6,188 nt of DNA from Chlorobiota bacterium (lineage in GTDB: Bacteria > Bacteroidota > Bacteroidia > Bacteroidales > F082). The position numbers were made by a program, and so were the translations under genes. The notes under the pieces are model-generated. The model did not search any database, was not told the DNA's origin, and saw only the letters and a list, made by a program, of their open reading frames with translations. Shown piece by piece: positions 5,943-6,188 of the stretch (position 1 is the stretch's first letter; the number at the start of each line of letters is the position of its first letter). The DNA is taken from contig JAUXBM010000114.1 in the NCBI GenBank assembly GCA_030619415.1, positions 1 through 6,188 on the forward strand, given 5' to 3'.

Positions 5943-6005
5943 GTAACGGCGACTTTAGTCGCCGAAAAAACCTTTTTCTGAATTGGCGACTAAAGTCGCC
6001 GTTAC
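5943..6005. repeat. REPIN-like element: two inverted palindromic arms
   Basis: A perfect 21-bp inverted repeat (5943-5963 and 5985-6005) flanks a 21-nt loop. Each arm is itself a palindrome: GGCGACTTTAGTCGCC at 5948-5963 and GGCGACTAAAGTCGCC at 5985-6000. The loop holds a third small stem, GAAAAA (5964-5969) with TTTTTC (5973-5978). This nested design matches REP/REPIN elements, which are usually spread by REP-associated tyrosine transposases (RAYT); the link to a RAYT is inference. It is much more GC-rich than its surroundings. It sits directly after the partial methyltransferase, could act as a transcript end or RNA-stabilising stem, and contributes that gene's stop codon. The rest of the 5790-5942 spacer is AT-rich with no clear promoter that I can find. 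Confidence 0.8.
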
Positions 6006-6188
6006 TGGGCTATAATTATATATTGATTGGGCAATAAACTAACATTGACTTCAAACTTTGTGAAATCGGCTTTTATCAATTCCCCGATGACCTGCTCTTC
6101 GGTTAGTTTCATTGAAACCAGCGGGCCGAATGTCAATTCTTTTTTAAAGAAATCTACGACAAACAATCTTCCGCCAGGTTTTAATCCA
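6002..6188 (-). CDS. Class I SAM-dependent methyltransferase, C-terminal fragment (cut by window edge)
   Basis: The frame read from 6187 downwards is open for 61 codons and ends in TAA at 6004-6002. It begins GLKPGGRLFVVDFFKKE and continues FGPLVSMKLTEEQVIGELIKADF, ending in LLPNQYIIIAQ. This is the typical C-terminus of a UbiE/Methyltransf_11-like methyltransferase: the LKPGGR turn before strand 5, a D-F-K-K-E segment, and a final LLPxQY strand. The SAM-binding N-terminal part lies beyond the right edge, so the substrate cannot be inferred. The stop codon falls inside the right arm of the REPIN-like repeat, so repeat insertion may have set the present C-terminus. It is unrelated in close sequence to the methyltransferase at 2093-2848. 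Confidence 0.85.
   Translation of the reverse strand, partial: GLKPGGRLFVVDFFKKELTFGPLVSMKLTEEQVIGELIKADFTKFEVNVSLLPNQYIIIAQ

Noticed and set aside
5943..6005. CRISPR repeat unit or ordinary intrinsic terminator
   Set aside because: There is no spacer array, and the long nested palindrome is not followed by a U-tract on either strand, so a REPIN-like element fits better.

Overview
The window looks like a chromosomal segment from a Bacteroidota bacterium, probably Bacteroidales/Marinilabiliales-like. The evidence is a branching enzyme of the eukaryote-like GH13 subfamily typical of this phylum, a DUF2752 gene overlapping a TM2 gene, AT-rich spacers, a promoter matching the phylum's TAnnTTTG -7 element, and a general lack of Shine-Dalgarno (SD) sequences. 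Assignment below phylum is a guess.

Layout. Bases 1-408 hold no gene. They contain a GC-rich palindrome with an imperfect hairpin (possibly an insertion-sequence end), then a well-bounded ~160-bp fold-back MITE flanked by a short target duplication, then a promoter. Bases 409-1239 carry two tandem paralogous zinc-ribbon proteins on the + strand, each behind the same strong SD sequence; the second starts with TTG. A minus-strand block follows: TM2-domain membrane protein (1389-1745), DUF2752 membrane protein (1738-2037, overlapping the TM2 gene by 8 bp) and a SAM-dependent methyltransferase (2093-2848). Upstream of the methyltransferase, 2849-3074 holds an 8-G homopolymer, a small palindrome and a short direct repeat. 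The + strand gene 3075-5087 is a complete glycogen branching enzyme (glgB). It converges on a minus-strand lipoprotein of unknown function (5130-5789). The right end has a 63-bp REPIN-like double palindrome (5943-6005) and the 3' end of a second methyltransferase (6002-6188, cut by the window edge), whose stop codon lies inside the repeat arm.

How the genes relate. Only two groups look functionally linked: the tandem zinc-ribbon pair (one promoter, 30-nt gap) and the DUF2752-TM2 pair (overlapping, probably translationally coupled). The methyltransferase may be read through into the DUF2752-TM2 pair. glgB stands alone, without other glycogen genes in view. I found no CRISPR array, tRNA, rRNA, phage or defence cassette. 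The items most worth a second look are the zinc-ribbon pair with its atypical SD sequences, the two palindromic mobile repeats, and the G8 tract at a putative promoter.
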